Source of the DNA: Candidatus Aerophobota bacterium
Lineage (GTDB): Bacteria > Aerophobota > Aerophobia > Aerophobales > B47-G16
DNA length: 5,452 bases
Direction of reading: 5' to 3'
NCBI GenBank assembly: GCA_003648815.1
Contig: QMPZ01000111.1
Coordinates: forward strand, 1 to 5,452
In this document: positions 4,338 through 5,452 of the stretch, piece after piece
Layout: every line of letters starts with the position of its first letter
How positions within the stretch are numbered: position 1 is the stretch's first letter
Position numbers and translations under genes: made by a program
Notes under the pieces: generated by a model
The model's database searches: none
What the model was told of the DNA's origin: nothing
What the model saw: only the letters and a program-made list of their open reading frames with translations

Positions 4338-5452
4338 TCAAATTTGAACTTTTTCCAGCTGTTCGAGCACATATTTTCTTATCTCTTGAGGAGAAGGAAG
4401 GCTTTTAATTAACTTTCCTCTCTCGATAACCGGTTCAAGCAAGCGAGCAAAATCTCCTCCACAACTACACTTTCCTGGATTTCCATTCGCAGGAAGAATT
4501 TGAGTGGAAAAGCATGAGGAACATCGCCAGACCTGCTTTTTCCCCGAGAGCTTTCCTCTTTTGGCTAAGGGCCTGCCCTCCACCTCTACTATGTCCAAGG
4601 AAAAGTCCACCACCGGAGCATTGCTTATCCAGGTACCCACTCCAAAAGCATCGGCTATGGGGGACAAGAGGCAAATTTTCTCCTCATCCATTCCTCCAGA
4701 GACGAAAAGTTTCACCTTTTTAAACCCTCGCAGATCCAGCTCCCACCTTACCTCCTTTAAAAGTTCCAGAAAATCTCCTCTCCTTGAAGGAGGCGTATCT
4801 AACCTCACGGCGAAAAGGTCATCTCCTAAATCCTCAGCTACCCTGAGAGCCTCGAATTTCTCATCTCCCAATGTATCTATCAAGGCGACTCTTTTTACCT
4901 TAGGGTCGATGACCTCGTGAAAAAATCGCATGGCTTTTACAGTATCTCCACTGAGCAGGACAAGGGCATGGGGGATGGTACCCACCGGCTCCTCGTTCAG
5001 CATCCTCGCACTTTTTCCCACAGCTACTCCATCACATCCTCCTATGAAAGAAGCTCTATCTATCATCGGGGCTACTGCCGGGTGCATTCTCCTCGCCCCA
5101 AAGTGATAGATGGGTTTTCCACCCGAGGCCTTTTTACACCGTGCTGCTCTTGTGGCCACTCCTGAGGCCTGGCAAAGCAGGCCCAAAAGGGGAGTCTCGT
5201 ATCTGGCCAACTCACCGTAATTTCCTTCTATACACATGACCGGCTCAAAGGCATGAAAAATAGTGCCCTCAGGCATACTTTCCACCTTAACCTCTAAATC
5301 CTCTAAAAGATACAAGGCCTCATCTATTCCGGATAGCACTGCCCACCTGTAGCCCGAGGGAAGACTGTGAGCTCTTACCTCTACCACTACCCTTTTATCT
5401 AAGTTTTTCTCTTTTAAGATTTTCACCGTACGGTCAAAGTAGACGTCGGTGA
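4338..5452 (-). CDS. pncB: Nicotinate phosphoribosyltransferase (5' end cut by window edge)
   Basis: This enzyme joins nicotinate to PRPP with ATP to give nicotinate mononucleotide, the entry step of NAD salvage (Preiss-Handler route), in the cytosol. A GTG at 5426 opens a 362-residue frame, but the frame stays open to the edge and reads TDVYFDRT just before it, which matches the N-terminal region of archaeal/thermophile-type family members. The real start is therefore probably a few to about fifteen codons outside the window. Counting from the GTG, visible motifs are ARRMHPA (111-117), VGTIPHA with the conserved His (148-154), RLDTPPSRRGDF (208-219), VSGGMDE (242-248) and FGVGT (261-265), the phosphate/PRPP-binding barrel loops. 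Near the C-terminus Cys302, Cys305, Cys320 and Cys322 form the zinc-knuckle pattern known in this subfamily. It ends in TGA 12 bases before lysC, so the two are probably cotranscribed. Family assignment is secure; NadC and NAMPT are less likely because of these motifs. Confidence 0.92.
   Translation of the reverse strand, partial: TDVYFDRTVKILKEKNLDKRVVVEVRAHSLPSGYRWAVLSGIDEALYLLEDLEVKVESMPEGTIFHAFEPVMCIEGNYGELARYETPLLGLLCQASGVATRAARCKKASGGKPIYHFGARRMHPAVAPMIDRASFIGGCDGVAVGKSARMLNEEPVGTIPHALVLLSGDTVKAMRFFHEVIDPKVKRVALIDTLGDEKFEALRVAEDLGDDLFAVRLDTPPSRRGDFLELLKEVRWELDLRGFKKVKLFVSGGMDEEKICLLSPIADAFGVGTWISNAPVVDFSLDIVEVEGRPLAKRGKLSGKKQVWRCSSCFSTQILPANGNPGKCSCGGDFARLLEPVIERGKLIKSLPSPQEIRKYVLEQLEKVQI

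Noticed and set aside
4504..4920. 138-residue open frame on the plus strand, with other overlapping frames across 4465-5165
   Set aside because: All lie over the strongly conserved pncB coding sequence and look like chance open frames, with low-complexity Ser/Pro-rich content.

Overview
The window is a compact bacterial biosynthetic gene cluster. Six transcription units' worth of coding sequence (seven reading frames, because lysC is in two pieces) all lie on the minus strand, with gaps of at most 45 bases or short overlaps. Both edges cut through genes. Bacterial origin is indicated by strong Shine-Dalgarno sites matching the usual 16S 3' end (AAGGAGG before asd, AAAAGGAGGGG before the lysC regulatory part) and by frequent GTG/TTG starts. 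The proteins are rich in Lys and Glu and the mRNA strand is visibly purine-rich. The nicotinate phosphoribosyltransferase is the short type seen in archaea and some thermophilic bacteria. This suggests an anaerobic and perhaps thermophilic or uncultivated lineage, but the sequence alone does not fix a phylum.

Read in the direction of transcription (right to left), the order is as follows. (1) pncB, nicotinate phosphoribosyltransferase, 5452-4338; its first codons lie outside the window. (2) The catalytic part of aspartokinase, 4325-3600. (3) The ACT-domain regulatory part of aspartokinase, 3607-3107, overlapping the previous frame by 8 bases in a different frame. (4) asd, aspartate-semialdehyde dehydrogenase, best start 3105, ending 2089. 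(5) ribD, the bifunctional riboflavin deaminase/reductase, 2063-930. (6) A 100-residue basic helical protein of unknown function, 884-582. (7) A HAD-superfamily hydrolase, 579-1, whose C-terminus runs off the left edge.

The two lysC parts and asd together perform the first two steps of the aspartate family pathway (aspartate to aspartyl phosphate to aspartate semialdehyde), leading to lysine/diaminopimelate, threonine and methionine. pncB serves NAD salvage. ribD serves riboflavin synthesis, and the downstream HAD protein is a possible, unproven candidate for the phosphatase that must follow RibD. No internal promoter, terminator, riboswitch, mobile element, tRNA, rRNA or CRISPR array was found, so a single long transcript starting right of the window is likely.

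The points most worth checking are the split aspartokinase (one base away from a normal-length fused enzyme, yet with strong ribosome binding sites for the second part), a possible pair of mutually exclusive hairpins over the lysC start, a hairpin joining the asd stop to the ribD ribosome binding site, and the ribD start itself.
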